Below, one piece after another: positions 1-12,391 of a DNA stretch of 64,000 nt. The translations under genes were made by a program, and so were the position numbers. The notes under the pieces were generated by a model, which saw only the letters and a program-made list of their open reading frames with translations, searched no databases and was not told the origin of the DNA. The stretch comes from Metallyticus violacea. Its lineage: Eukaryota; Arthropoda; Insecta; Mantodea; Metallyticidae. Position 1 is the stretch's first letter. Every line of letters starts with the position of its first letter. The stretch lies in contig CM060843.1 of NCBI GenBank assembly GCA_030762175.1, positions 26,644,001 to 26,708,000 on the forward strand, in the 5' to 3' direction.

Positions 1-806
1 TCCTTAAAATTATCCATGAACATTTAAATATGAATAAGGTTAGTGTAAGATGGGTGGGTGCCTAGACTTCTTTTCTCAGTCCAAAAGTAGTAACGAGTCA
101 CCTGTTGTCAGGCATTTATGGAGCTCTGCCGTGACAACGAGAGAGAAGTTCTGCAAACCATTGTTATAGGAGATGAAACTATGGTACTCCATTATGATCC
201 TTTGTCCAAAAGAAAATCAGTGGAGTGACATAAACCTGGCGAAGCACCACCTCTAAAGGCCAAGGTCACTCAGTCAACCAAGCTCATGGCCACAATCTTT
301 TGAGACTGTGAAACAATTTCTTCATGGACTTCAAGGAGACGAACACTACAGTAATTAGGGAATACTATGCTGGCCTACTGCACAGACTACGTACTTCCAT
401 CAAAGAGAAAAGGCGAGGTGGTGTGCGCCTTCTTCACGACAACGCGCCTATGCACGCAGTTATTGTTGCAAAGGAAATTGTGAAGAAATGTGGCTGCAAG
501 GAGATCGACCATCCATGCTACAGCCCAGATCTAGTTCCCAATGACAATTTCTTCTTCTCAAAACTCAAAAAGGACCTTGGAGAAAGGAAGTTTAAGTGTG
601 ACAAAGAAGTGATTAATGCGGTTTATGCCCATTTTACAGACAAGACTTCTGACTATTTGGAGGGAGGGGGGAGAAATTGAAATGTTAATTTAAATGTGAG
701 AAGTATATTGCAATAAAGGGTAACTATATTGAAAAGTGAAATATAGTTTTTGTTCTATCATACCTAGAAAAAGATTAGGCCGGAAACTTATGGACCCACT
801 GTCGTA
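1..806 (+). mobile_element. mariner family A, 5'-cut by window edge
   Basis: Right-hand part of a mariner-type DNA transposon; the left part lies outside the window. The transposase is readable in pieces: GDETM (first catalytic Asp, about base 172), LLHDNAPMH (second Asp, about base 435) and PCYSPDLVPND (third Asp). The second and third Asp are 34 residues apart, which is the mariner D,D34D spacing. The longest open part is 324-680. Upstream, a stop follows the region of the first Asp, so the gene is broken. The right terminal inverted repeat reads ggccggaaacttatgg and ends near gtcgta at 806. The same family recurs at 20024, 23852 and 38403, which fixes the boundary. Not expected to be active. 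Confidence 0.9.
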
Positions 807-2910
807 TATTCTACGAAATTACATTTTCCTCTGCTGAGTTTCACAAGTTTTTATACCAGCACTAATTCCTGAAATTATGTTTGTTACACATCTTTCCTTT
901 ATTGTTTATATTCTGACTTACGTTTTATTTATAGTTTGAACTTTTAATATAAAATTATTTAATATAATTTATATTTGAAGTCTGTATGAAAGTATATATC
1001 CTGGCATACGCGGAAAAGTTTAGTAGTTTAAAGTAAAAAATGTTGTTTTAAGAGAAAAGTATTTCCAATTTGTTTGCGACTGTTAACATCCTCCCTAATA
1101 AATAAATTCTAAATCTTGTATAACTCAATTAGATTTCTGTGTTCAATGGTAATTTGTGCTATTTTGAAATCTCCTTTGCTAGCAGGAAGCTGGACATGAC
1201 AACATCCGGTGGTGAGTTAAAGGTAGGAAAGCGAAATACCAGAAGTCCTTTGTGTTACGCTATCGCACATAAACGGTCCGAACTTGGTGCGTCGCTATCT
1301 GACAGCAAACATTTTTAACAGAGGTTGAAATGGACTCCACCCTCGGGATAAAAACCGGATCACTGTCACCATTGCGTTTGTAGAATAGGCTTTTAATTAA
1401 ATCTGATTGTGACACTTTTGTTAGCTATTCTTTTACGACAGAGGCTAGCAATTCAGTAGCTTTTTTTTTTTTTTTTTCCTCTGTACTAAAAAGTACGATT
1501 TCGTTCAAAAGCTACAGAGTAGCTGTGACCACTGTATCAACGCGGAATGGTTTTAGCTTTTCCGCAATGCTGAACTCCTGGTTAATTAACACATGCGTGC
1601 TTAGTAAGCAAACAATAAATGTCTCTGAGTGGAACTGTCGAAACATTAGTAATAAAGAAACATAATTAAATGTAACGTAACGAAGTTGCAATTGTATAAG
1701 CATTTGAAATTTTAACGCGACGGAAAGGCGGAATACAATAAATGAAATGTAAAGAACCCAATACGTACTATGTATTTATTGCAGTAAAGCTACTAGTATA
1801 TTCACAATTACATCTGCTAGATGACGCACAACGATCTTTCCTCTTTGCTACCGAAGATATGAATATAATAAAAATGCAATCACAAGACCATGGCCCACTA
1901 GAAATAAACGTGAAATGTTAAAGGGCATCCATAAATAAACCAAATCAAGCTATATGAGGCAGTTCGCTCTCTCGCCAATAGGCACATCAGAATTGATGCA
2001 ATGTCGTATTAAAGGGCTTTGTTGCTGATTTTAGTGCAAAGACTTGTATATTTTTTATTTCAAAAATTGTTCAATGATAGGAATTGCCCTGTTGGTCATA
2101 TGTTTAGTAAGCTAAGCCCCGCTTAGCTGTAACATTGTTCCAAGGTATTTAATGTAGTTTGATATTTAAATCTTTTCTCTGTTCAAGGTAATTACGGCGA
2201 AGGAGGTTTTCCCTATTTTCTGAACGTTATTTGTTGTGTTTATATGAAATGTCTAATTATGTCTATCTATTGCATCTTTTTCAGCCTGTTGATTTGGTTA
2301 CAATGCAACATCATAGGCATACACATTTTATTTTATTTATTACTTTAAGAATTTCTTTTGCCGCCAGGATGAACAACATACGGGTTCCCTGTAGCATGCA
2401 ATTTTTCGTAAATATACTTTCGGAAAGGAATATGCCTTTTGTTAACTTTTGTATATTTTTTCCAAGGTGTTCTCAATCTTCTTTGCTACTAGATCTCTCT
2501 CTATGAGATCAAAAATCTTTGTGATCTACAATGAATTAGAAATTGAGTGTAATACTATAACAGAAAAGACACTCAGTAAAAACAGCGCCTAATTTAGCTA
2601 CTGAACCAGATGATAAGTTAGGAAATAGACAGTAAACATAGTCAAAATGTAAAAGCATGTTATAAAAGAAAGGCGTTTCACTGCATTGCAATTTAAAAAG
2701 CTGGTGTGTGAATATCATAGCATGTATTTTGAACCCATAAAACACACAATTTAAAAAAGAAATAAATAAAATTATAATTGCTTGTTATAATGTATATGCA
2801 TTGTCTCGCGACAGAGAAATGTTGTCAAAAGGGGAAAGTAACAACTAATGAAAGTTTAACACTTGCTATTAAAATAAATAAACAAAAGCGGTAAGATGTA
2901 TATATCTCCA
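807..2910. other. No gene recognised
   Basis: A+T-rich DNA with scattered poly-T (1462-1477). Short open frames at 1512-1703, 2231-2506 and 2536-2745 have A+T-driven composition and no recognisable domain. The stretch 1180-1400 is richer in CpG than its surroundings, but no promoter or exon could be assigned. Confidence 0.5.
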
Positions 2911-3046
2911 TCACGTGTGAGGGAAGTCGTTAAGGCGCGAACTGGTGAGCAGGATGTCTGGGGTTCCGTTCCCACTACAATCGTTCTCCGCATTTCAGTT
3001 TTATTCAAGGTTTTCCTCAGTCCTCATAAATGACAAATGCCGGAAC
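2911..3046 (+). repeat. SINE1 fragment (tRNA-like head)
   Basis: The head of the tRNA-derived SINE called SINE1 here: A-box region near gaagtcgttaaggcgcg, B-box-like ggggttccgttccc, then the shared body ttcaaggttttcctcagtcc and aatgccgg. The 3' half is missing. It lies about 50 bases from an oppositely oriented copy at 3097. Confidence 0.75.
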
Positions 3047-3096
3047 TATACGCGGATTACTCCATAGTACTCCATAGCACCGAGCTAGAGCGGTTT

Positions 3097-3381
3097 CTTT
3101 TTTTGAATAGTGTTTAACGCCCGTTTTTACTACTGAGGCACCACAGGCGGTGGACACTGGTGATACATGAAATGAAATGATATATTGGGAAAGGAAAGGA
3201 TTTTTTAAGGAAGGAAGCGTTCCAGGCCTAAGTTTAGGGCACCTCCCCGGCATTTGCCAGTTATGAGGGCTGAGGAAAACCTGGAAAAACTCCAATCAGG
3301 GAGGACGGTCCTGGTGGGATTCGAACCCCAGACCTCCCGCTCACGAGTCCGCGCTTTAACGACCTCGGCCACGCGTGGCGG
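3097..3381 (-). repeat. SINE1, near full length
   Basis: One of the best copies of SINE1. Read on the minus strand it starts with a tRNA-like head: A-box tggccgaggtcgttaaagcg and B-box ggggttcgaatccc, matching the RNA polymerase III consensus GGTTCGANNCC. A body follows with ttttcctcag and tgccggggaggt, and a conserved 3' end (gcctgtggtgcctcagtagt, then gttaaacactattc) that runs into an A-rich tail. Other copies are at 18241, 30311, 36277, 39755 and 50673. A clear target-site duplication was not found for this copy. Confidence 0.88.
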
Positions 3382-3500
3382 TTTTAGATCGTGAAACAGT
3401 TTGATCCGAGTCGCAGAAAGCAAATGTCTGGAGATATCTCCAAAGATCTGTGAATTCTGACATGAAGGCTGCCTCTTAAGCTGGTACAACAAAAAGCTGG

Positions 3501-3605
3501 TCATTAAGGCGCCAAATGGTGAGCGGTAGTTCTGGGGTTCGATTCAGGGCCGACCTCCCTGACTGAGTTTTTTCAAGGTTTTCCTCAGTCCTCATAAAAG
3601 ACGAT
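3501..3605 (+). repeat. SINE1 5' fragment
   Basis: tRNA-like head (tcattaaggcgccaaatggt, then tctggggttcgattc) followed by gttttttcaaggttttcctc. It stops about 100 bases in. With the pieces at 2911 and 3097 this makes three SINE1 pieces in 700 bases, in +,-,+ order. Confidence 0.75.
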
Positions 3606-4632
3606 GTTTTTCAAATGCTGTCTAAAAACGTGATGATACTGCAATGAATTTCCGTGATTGCTTTATAGGCTAGTCCCCTCATCGACTCTGGAGAAAACGT
3701 TTCTTAGAATATAGAAGCTAATTTAAATTACTTGAATAAACGTTCCAGAACCTATTCCAATATATTTATTTTCAAATAAAGCATAAAAGGCTGCATACAA
3801 CTGATGAAATGATAGTAAGTTATACACGCATTTTGTCCAGATTACCATACCATTTATTTTAAACCCAATTGGGATAGTATGGACAGGAGTGAATCGAAAA
3901 GTAGTAGCCCATAATGTGATGTAGTTGTTATATTAGTTTAATAGCTATATTGTTGTGCTCTTCTTTTCGTAGTGTAACACTAGGCAAGCGGACCAAATTT
4001 ATACTCGTTGAGAAAACGAGCGTGAACATACGGATTACAGTAAGTATAACTTTCGACTTGAACGAAACGTCTTCAGAGTCGTACATGGAGTAATTAAATG
4101 GAGTTTACGACTATATGCTGATCACTTAATTGCAAACGAGTTATAATAACACAATACTCTCATAACTGCAAACTGGCCGACTGTTCAAGTGAGCCGTCAG
4201 TGTGAGATCTGTCTGTTATTATGACGGACGACTGGCGTGATCTTGGTCCAGGACGCGCTGCGCTCAGTTGTTGACATAGATCAAAAATAACTCGGCATAG
4301 TTAAGGTTCCTTCCAAGCTTGAATCATAAATAGGATGCCAGCAGTTTTTCTTTTGGGGAATTAATTTATATTTAATGTAAACATATATTTATTTCTATAG
4401 ACGGGCATAAAAATCCGGAATCTATTTTATTTTTGTTCCCTTGTTTTTGCTATGATGTGAATGGTTTGACTGTTCTCGTAAACTGCAATTTTCTATGTAC
4501 TCTTCTTTGAAGCTGAAGGTGAAAAACTGTAAATGCCAAATGCTTCCGGTTTAACACTTTAGAAAGTTATACTGCTAATAATACAAAGTATAAGACATTT
4601 ATAAAAATAATTAACTCTGTTTTAAATATAAA
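3606..4632. other. No gene recognised
   Basis: A+T-rich. A CpG-rich patch around 4180-4290 contains a 17-codon open frame (starts MTDDWRDLGPG) that is too short to call. Nothing else could be assigned. Confidence 0.5.
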
Positions 4633-4665
4633 AATATGGAATACATCCTAGATGTATTCCATATT
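4633..4665. other. Perfect 14-bp hairpin
   Basis: Arms aatatggaatacat (4633-4646) and its exact reverse complement (4652-4665) are separated by five bases. No T-run or coding frame is attached, so its role is unknown. It may be the fused ends of a small transposon or simply a chance palindrome. Confidence 0.8.
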
Positions 4666-4797
4666 GCCACATACTATAAAGCCCCCTTAATGAGCTGGGA
4701 CATATGTGTATCCTAAAGCAAATGGTGTGGATTTGAATCCCGATAAATCCAATAATCCTAGATAAGTCTTTTTCTACATGGACAACTTTTTCATTTG

Positions 4798-5045
4798 CTT
4801 TATTTACTGTCGGCACATCCCAGGTCATCAGCATCCCATTAAATTCAGGACCGATAAATTTTGCTCAGAGGAGTCTTCTTTCAGGCTTGATGGATTTTAT
4901 GTGCCGTAAATATACAACACAGAACCCACAGATTTATTCCCTTCCAAAAGAAGCCATACTTAGAATTTTTACACAGGAAAATATCCATCAACCTTGGCCG
5001 GGATTGAACCCATGATCTTCGGGGACAAAGGCGGGCCTTTCAACA
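4798..5045 (-). repeat. SINE2, diverged copy
   Basis: Minus-strand copy of the second tRNA-derived family (complete copy at 44432). Shared blocks on the plus strand: caggtcatcagc, aaattttgctcagagg, tttcaggcttga, gaagccatacttag and the degraded B-box gggattgaaccc. Several substitutions from the other copies suggest an old insertion. Confidence 0.85.
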
Positions 5046-5801
5046 TATTCCAATTATTTTTATTAATAATTTCTGGTTCCGGTATTTACGCAACACTAAA
5101 CGCCTAAGGGGATTCATTGACATCTAACAGCTTCTCACTCATCCAATTACAGTCTTTGCTGCTTCAGTAGCTCGTGTTTTCGACCTTATCTTTATCTCAT
5201 TCTTGCATTTAATCTAGAATATGGGGCACATTCAAAAAAGTTTACCGTTAGTATGCAATTACTAACTATATACATATACACTTTGTCTTCTTGCCTTAGA
5301 AAAACACGAACAGTTCGAAATATTGCGACACTAAATAAATCACTTTCTAAGTGTTTTATTCTTTTTCTGCTGATCTAGTTATTGTTTAGATATACATAAA
5401 CGTACAAGCTATGCTTTTCCTTTGCTATACTATCTAATTATCCATATAAACAAATTCTTGTCATAAAAACAGCGATACTTATGCAACACTTTATTTGTCT
5501 TGCCCGTTACCAGCCACCAGCTTCCAAATAGTTAGGGAAAACCTTTTCAAAACATTGCGATAGACTTAGAACAGCAAAAATTGCATGTAAAAGGTGCAGT
5601 CTGAATACAGAACAATATTACGGCACATATATTTATTAAAAATATTTAAAAACAAATATAACTTGATTTTTGTTGTTTTCTTATCACACACTGATATAAG
5701 AGTTCACTTATTCGATTTCAGATATCAGATTTGCAATCCCTTCATTTTATTTTTACCATGGACTGTATTTGAAACGCTGTCATGGACAGACAGATTGTAA
5801 C

Positions 5802-5959
5802 TCAAGATTTAAAATCCTCCTCTGCCATGACCATATTAAACCGCTTCAAGGTTTGACCAACAACAACAGCCACGACGACACCCACGACGAAATCGCTGCA
5901 GATATTAGCATTAGTACAGGCTAGAAGCAGTCCTCCATACCATGTCACCTGCGATAACC
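5802..5959 (-). CDS. Candidate 3'-terminal exon, membrane protein
   Basis: On the minus strand a pyrimidine-rich 3' splice site (ctctttgattttcag) is followed at once by an open frame of 51 codons after two phase bases, ending in TGA at 5804-5802. The peptide begins LSQVTWYGGLLLACTNANIC, then has a strongly hydrophobic stretch rich in Val and Gly (residues about 23-34), then basic and acidic residues ending in AEEDFKS. This would suit a last membrane helix and a short cytoplasmic tail. A poly(A) signal (AATAAA on the minus strand) lies at 5751-5746, about 50 bases after the stop. No upstream exon was found in the next kilobase and I do not recognise the family. The Val run comes from a low-complexity stretch, so a chance open frame is possible. 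Confidence 0.38.
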
Positions 5960-5961
5960 CT

Positions 5962-7063
5962 GAAAATCAAAGAGCATGTATAAGAATAGAAATCTGGTAC
6001 GTACAACGTGATAGTAAAAGCGTTAAGAAACATATGAAGCCGGGATATATTACACCCTGGATCTCTTTCCCATTATTCTGTTTAACTTCTTGCTTGATAT
6101 ATTTCCTCAATGATAAGATAAAACTGGTGAAATGGAAAGAATATTCATCGAAGTTTATTCGATGCTGTATTTTGAAGACTCTTAAGGTTAAAGTTCATGG
6201 TGTTAAAACATCTAGCTTCTATATCTTAAGCAAAAAATTATCGTTCTGCATGTCGAAATGCTGAGAAGTACCAAACGATGCATGGTATGCGATACGTTAC
6301 TTAATATTCAGTTGAAAACTGAAAAATGTAAAATCGGGGACATTAGGCACCGCACATATGTAAATGATAAGAAAATTAATTTGTCAAGTATTTTGTGATA
6401 TTCATGAATTAAAGACTAAGGTAACTTCAACAGAAAATTTCAATTTTTAGAAGTGATTTCCTTGTCAAAAGCTTTAGCATCGATTTATTACCGAAGTACA
6501 TATCATCATTTTCTGTGCAGAATTGACGAGGGATTTCAACTCATTGAGGTTGGTGTAAGGGCACGCTTGAACAGACACGCGTGTCCGGGTTTGTTTCTCC
6601 ATAAATTTGCTGGGTATGACGTAACAACCATCCGGGAGTAACATTGTTGACAGAAACAGCAGCCGCTGTGTAAACATATTGGGCTGTGGAAAACGTCCGC
6701 ACTAACAGCTGTAGCCACAAGTCGATTCAGAGCAGCTGTGACATTAAATATTCAGCCTGTGATTCGGCAATTCATTTTCACCTCACAACAACTTCCAACG
6801 TTCACAGATCTGGAAGAAAACAAAGCTGAAGAATTGCATGTTAGGTTAGCTGCGAGTTTTCATAAATAAAATAAATTGAAAAGCGACATAAAGGCTTCTT
6901 TGATAATGTTATCAACCTGAAATCTTTGGAAGAAGTTCTAGGTTTCAACTATGCTTGTAATTAGTAAGGATATGTTCTTAAATATAAATCGACAGAATTT
7001 AAAGAAATCTATTTTAACTTAATCTGTCAGCTAGCTTTGTTAGTCTGCCCATCACAACAGGAA
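5962..7063. other. No gene recognised
   Basis: Mostly A+T-rich. The part 6450-6760 has higher G+C and CpG and overlapping open frames on both strands (6453-6641 plus; 6474-6718 minus), but none shows a known domain or splice-site context that I can defend. It may be a relic of an unrecognised element. Confidence 0.4.
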
Positions 7064-7217
7064 AACATGGTCATAATTAAAACATATCATTATTCCCAAT
7101 ATATAAACAAAAGATATAAATGTAACATTGCATTTATATAAACATGGTTATAATTCAAATATATCATTATTCTCTAATATATAAATAAAAGATATAAATG
7201 TAAAATTGCATTTTATA
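7064..7217. repeat. 77-bp tandem duplication
   Basis: Two adjacent copies of a 77-base A+T-rich unit, each starting aacatggt and ending in ttgcattt plus tatat. The first begins at 7064 and the second at 7141. They differ at a handful of positions, so the duplication is not very recent. Confidence 0.85.
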
Positions 7218-7427
7218 TAAACATAAAGAATGAAAGTTTCAACGGAACAATATAGGGTTGATGACGATGTAAAATGCTGAATAAAAATCAAAAGAAAAAA
7301 TAAAACCGCAAAGTCGTAAAACTAAATCTATTATTTTCCTTGTTGAAAGAAGTTTGTTTTTGTCTCATATAAGGCATGTACATATATATATGCAAGGAGA
7401 TAGATGAAAATTGTTATTGTTGTCAAC

Positions 7428-7600
7428 ATGGGCGCATAGGTCGCTGAGGCACAGACTCATGAATGGAAGGTCTGCGATTCGAATCCTGGCAGAGCCATCT
7501 TCTTTAATTGACTTATTTTCCCCTTTCTTTTTAAGGTTTTACTCAGATTATATCAGTAGCAAATACCGAAAGATATCAGAGATATCATTGTTTGTGCACT
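7428..7600 (+). repeat. Diverged SINE1-like element
   Basis: tRNA-like head with B-box gcgattcgaatcctgg (about 7466), followed by tttttaaggttttactcag, which matches the SINE1 body with substitutions. The conserved 3' end is not clear. It is probably an old SINE1 copy; an independent tRNA-derived element is possible. Confidence 0.55.
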
Positions 7601-10453
7601 GCCCATGATACACTGATAGTAAAAGCCTGTCGTGAAACATTATTTGAAAATAATATCCTGTAAGGATATTTTAAATACATCTATTAATACGAAATGGACG
7701 TTTAAATCATCTTGAATATTTTTGATAGTTTATATACGTCAGGAGGTTTAGATTGTGTAGTATTTCATTAACAAAGCATAGACATTACTAATTTATAGCA
7801 CATTATAATATTTCAAAGGTTAGTTCTTATCACATAACTGCAACAAAGATACAGGAATATTTAGATATAAATATCATGTTCTTTTCTCTTCTGTTTATTT
7901 TTATTTTTGCCTAATTTTGTTTTTGTTTCCAGTCAGTTAACTCTTATTTATTTTAAAAGTAAATTATTTTATTTTTTTACTTGCAATATTTTTTCAGTTG
8001 AATTTTGCATATGTATGTGTAAAATGAATTTATTTTTGTTTTATTTTCACTTCTCAAAAATATAATTGTTTTCTCTTATTGACAATATAGGTCAATAAAT
8101 AAATTTTAATTCCCTTTTTTTATTAATATGAGCATTTAACCATTACTATAATTGGAAGCCCTTTTACATATATGCATACGTTACGTGAACATAGTTTTAA
8201 TAATAACAATAATCTGTTTAATAAACATTGAGGAAAGAACTAGTGCAAAGTATAGAGCAGATCGGACATTATTGATAAAACACACACAATTCAATAGACA
8301 AAAGTACATGATCGAATAAATCAGGGAAGTATAATATTGGATGTTTGACTCGCTAGCTGATTTTCGTTTATATGGCAACGCTACTTTCTACTCTGTGTCG
8401 CACATGCGCGATGATGGCCGATCGCGTGTTCAGATTCCTTGTCATTGATGTGGTACTATTATAATAGACTTCATTAACCGTTATCATTCCTTTATAAAGA
8501 AAAAATACAGTATGTGGTACAAAGTGAACACGCTCTGTTTCGCTGTGTAAAATTGCGGCGATAAAATTTGCAAGAACAAATTATGATGTACTTTGAGGTT
8601 AGGAATGCATCTGAAAAATTTTCCATTCAGTATATGGCGAAGAAACTGAAAACCACGGAACATTGTTGTATGTCCTGAAAGGGGGAGGGGACAGAACCAA
8701 TGATATAGGAGATAAAAAATCTTCCTACACAAGCTTTGGTGTAATCTATTACAGGAGAAAAGAGTTTCAACAAGCACAAGTCAACAAATTTCATGAATTA
8801 CAGCTGATACATTCATTCTACAACAGTTTGTTTGATATTACTCGAAGCTTTTGAGAATTTTCTCTCGGTCTAGCTCAATTATTTCTCTGCTTTAACATAT
8901 TTTTACTGAGGAGTTTTCCTATGTGTTGATGAGTACAATTGCTTATCACTTAGTATCAAATAAGTTAATTCTCGTAATATGGCAGAACATTTATATTCCC
9001 ACTAGGGATTAAATGCAGCAAGCTACCTGAATTCATTTTGAGACAACATGTCTCTACATTGCTTACCATGCCACGATTCCACGGGAAGGATAGTAGGGGG
9101 GAGACTGAGAAAGTGACAGAAGAGTTTCGCTGAGCTTCACACCAACTCCCCTAGGCCTGATCAAGGCTTCAGTGCAGAAACTACACAAAAGGCAGAAAAT
9201 ACTCTTGAGTGAGCTTTCTGCTTTAAAAAAAATGGCCTTTTCCGTGTGCCTAATCCAATCTTCACATTGCAGAGTATAGGTGTGATTCTGATGTTCCACC
9301 CCTGACCCATTTCTAGTTTTCATTTTTTTTTCTTCTTTGTCTCGCTTTTCAATACTCTCTTTCAAGACGGATGTACTTCTCTCAGCGATGCTCTAACATT
9401 TCTACAGCTTCCTAGAAGAAGGGATGTTCAACCTCTGGAAACCATTGGTTTACAGCCTTCGGAATCCTAATCTAACGTCCCTCAAAGGTATCATCAGTTT
9501 TGGGAACGAGCTCAGCAATTCAATTGGCCATTGCAACACAAGACTTGTGGTTTGCAGAATTATGCTGTATATCTCGCCTCAGTTTTTCGTGATATTGCAT
9601 CTTGTAATTTTGAAATTAATTTTGTAATAGTGATCTGTAATTGTTGTTCTCTGCAAATGATCCATTTGAATAACACCAGAAACCTGACATAAAGATCTTG
9701 TTGGTTGTATTTTCAATTTCTTAAGGGATGGGGATCGCTTATATTTCCATTACTCGTATTGCATTTCAGTGGTGAATATAGCAAGAAAATTCTATTTCCT
9801 TTCCCGAAAATGTCCAGTTACTGCTTCCAAATACTGGCTTTCAACTGTTTTGAGTAAGTGACACATCGTATGAAATACCCGTTTCCTCTATTATACGAGT
9901 ATTTTAATCTGTCTTAAGACACTAAAACATCAACTTTGTTTACGTTCCATTTTTTCCTTTTTGTGACCATTTTCAAATTCTATATTCATAGAATGCTCTC
10001 CCTCCATCTCAATGATTTCCAGAATAAGCCATTCCTTTTATTTGCCAGTGTGTAATCACAGTTCTTGCTTCTTGTTTTTCTTAGCCGATATGTTATATCG
10101 TTTTATGACGATTTTCCTGCACGTGGCTAGATGGTAATATGGTGGGTAACTACCCGTAAGAAGTAAGAAGTAACTGCGAAGGTTTACAGATTTGTAATAT
10201 GGCTGTTACAATGTCTGTAGTTTGAGATACCGCTTTAAGTATACTTTTAACACAGTGTGGGGAATTCTCATGCTAATGCAATATAAAATGAAGAAAAAGG
10301 AATAATAATGTGCAGATAGTGAGCTTCTTTAGGTAAGCACTAAATACGAAACAATTTCATAGTGCACATTCTCACTTTCAGGCAAGTATTAAATTGCAAT
10401 AAACATAACACTTGTTGTTAGTTTTCTGGGGCAAAAGCACAAAGTGCAAAATA

Positions 10454-10499
<46 letters not shown>

Positions 10500-11975
10500 T
10501 AATTTCAGCAGTATATTTCAAAGACTCTATATGTTAAGCATTACTGCTCACATGATATTAAGTAAATGAATAAAAATAATAATCTAAGAAATGTTTGAAT
10601 TAATTACATCGATTTTTCACCTCTAAGCTCAACACTTCTTCCACATTGCTTTTTGTTTGTTATATATATTATTACTATTACAAGCTTGGTAAAAATGATG
10701 CAATGCATAACAATTGAAGAAATATGATAAAATAGAGAATTTTTCACTCTAAATAGTTACAAAAGATGTCATAAATACACATTTATAGGGAAATTGACTA
10801 ACTCACCCAACGTTTTTACGATAAATCTCATATTTTGATTAAATTCTTGCATTAGTTTTTCCTTATCTAAAATATTCAACAGACTTATAATAACAATTCG
10901 GTTATTATTAATATAAATTTTGACACAAATAAATTTATTGGGACGGGTAATTTCAGAAAAATCAGCACTGCGCTAGATTTTCAGCATAGGATCCAGCGTC
11001 TCTCCACCTTCAACTGTTTACATGTAATATATTTCTAAAATAAAGTTCTTTAATAACATTAAAAAAACGTGTACAATAATTTGTTTAACGACCGCCACTC
11101 AAATACAATAAAGGTTAGACGTGCACATATTATTTATGGCATGTGTATTAGACTTTTGCAATTTACATATCACTAATAGGGTTGCCAATATGAGCAGCAT
11201 TTGGTGTAAATGCCGAATTATATGCAATACAATTTGTATACAAAATAATTTGTAAATGATGTTCTATAATGCATGTTAATTAATACAGTTAAAATAGTTT
11301 TACATTTATTACCATTTTAATAAACAGTGTGTATTTTTATTTCAATGCATTTGGTACATTAAGCGTCCGCCTCTTTAAAACGCAAAAGACAAATGATATT
11401 GCATACGAAATTAATAATGTGTTTATAGAATTTTATAACAATAAAGATATACCTACTACTACATATTAAATCTCTAGCTCTATACTGCTTTTCCAAATGC
11501 AGTCTATCAAAATGTTTTGGGCAGTAAAAAGTATTTATTTACACCAATAATGGCTCTTGAAGTCTGTTGCTATTGCTACGTCTGTATGTAGCACTATTCT
11601 TTAAGGACGTTGAAATTAAAAGAAATGATAAGGCATTAGCTTGTAAAAGAGTATTGTAAACGGAAAATAATTACAAATAACAAAACCGAAGAGGCAACCT
11701 CTAAAACGCGCAAAATCTGATGCATAGCATAGGAGGAGGCATACCTTAAGCAGGATTAAAGGGGAAGCGAAGACTTGTCAAGCAACATTTGAGACAATTT
11801 CAGATAGATATACAGCAACTTCTAAATAGATTTGTGACTATGCTGAAACATGTGTCCGTTGGTATGATTCTGAAACCAAAATGCAGAGTAAGGAATGGAA
11901 ACATAAGAACTCTCCATCTCGTAAGAAATCAGAGCACATCCATCAGCAGGCGTTTATTTTGTGGGCAGCATCATA
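7601..11975. other. Long stretch without recognised genes
   Basis: A+T-rich, with a (TAA)n microsatellite at about 10453-10497. Open frames at 8181-8378, 8484-8777, 9063-9365 (minus) and 9424-9627 (plus) have no recognisable domain. The 9060-9360 part is less A+T-rich and could be an unrecognised repeat. No tRNA, exon or transposon end was identified. Confidence 0.5.
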
Positions 11976-12242
11976 TGCAGAGGTGCCAAAAAAATGTATA
12001 TACACTTCAAGCAAAGCAAAAACTTTGTTAACATTACAAAAATGTACACACAAAGAGAAAATGATGAGCACTAATCATCTTAACTTTTACAGTTACACCA
12101 GTTGCTCAAAATGCCCATCATCGGCGTCGATACACCTCTGAGTACGTTGAACTACTGACTGAGCAACGTTTGCGAAAGTGTCCTCAGCGATTGCAGCACA
12201 TGCCGTTTCAATTGCTTCCCGAAGTGCTCCCAGTGTGAACAT
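11976..12242 (-). mobile_element. DUF4817-type transposon, 3' half
   Basis: End half of a Tc1/mariner-like transposon on the minus strand. It encodes the tail of the transposase: the DNA ggaagcaattgaaacggcat corresponds to the EEIETACAAI block of the copy at 49024, followed by the counterpart of the VVQRSQKC block. Its outer end (aggtgccaaaaaaatgtata, near 11981) is the terminal inverted repeat, preceded by TA at 11974-11975. The sequence breaks at 12242, exactly where the LINE begins. The other half resumes at 17025 in the same orientation, so the two are one insertion split by the LINE. Confidence 0.85.
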
Positions 12243-12391
12243 AGTCCGCTGCAGAGTGGAGTGGAGTACAGACGTAACAGTTGACTGCGTTTCGTTTTGT
12301 GCTATTCAGTTTTTGTCAGTTTCTTCTTGGTTAAATTTTTTCTTCACATTTCCTTTGCGACACTTTCATAGTTGTCTAGCCAATTTTAATT

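Noticed and set aside
6453..6718. Overlapping open frames in a CpG-richer patch
   Set aside because: Both strands are open, no domain is recognised and no splice or promoter context was convincing.
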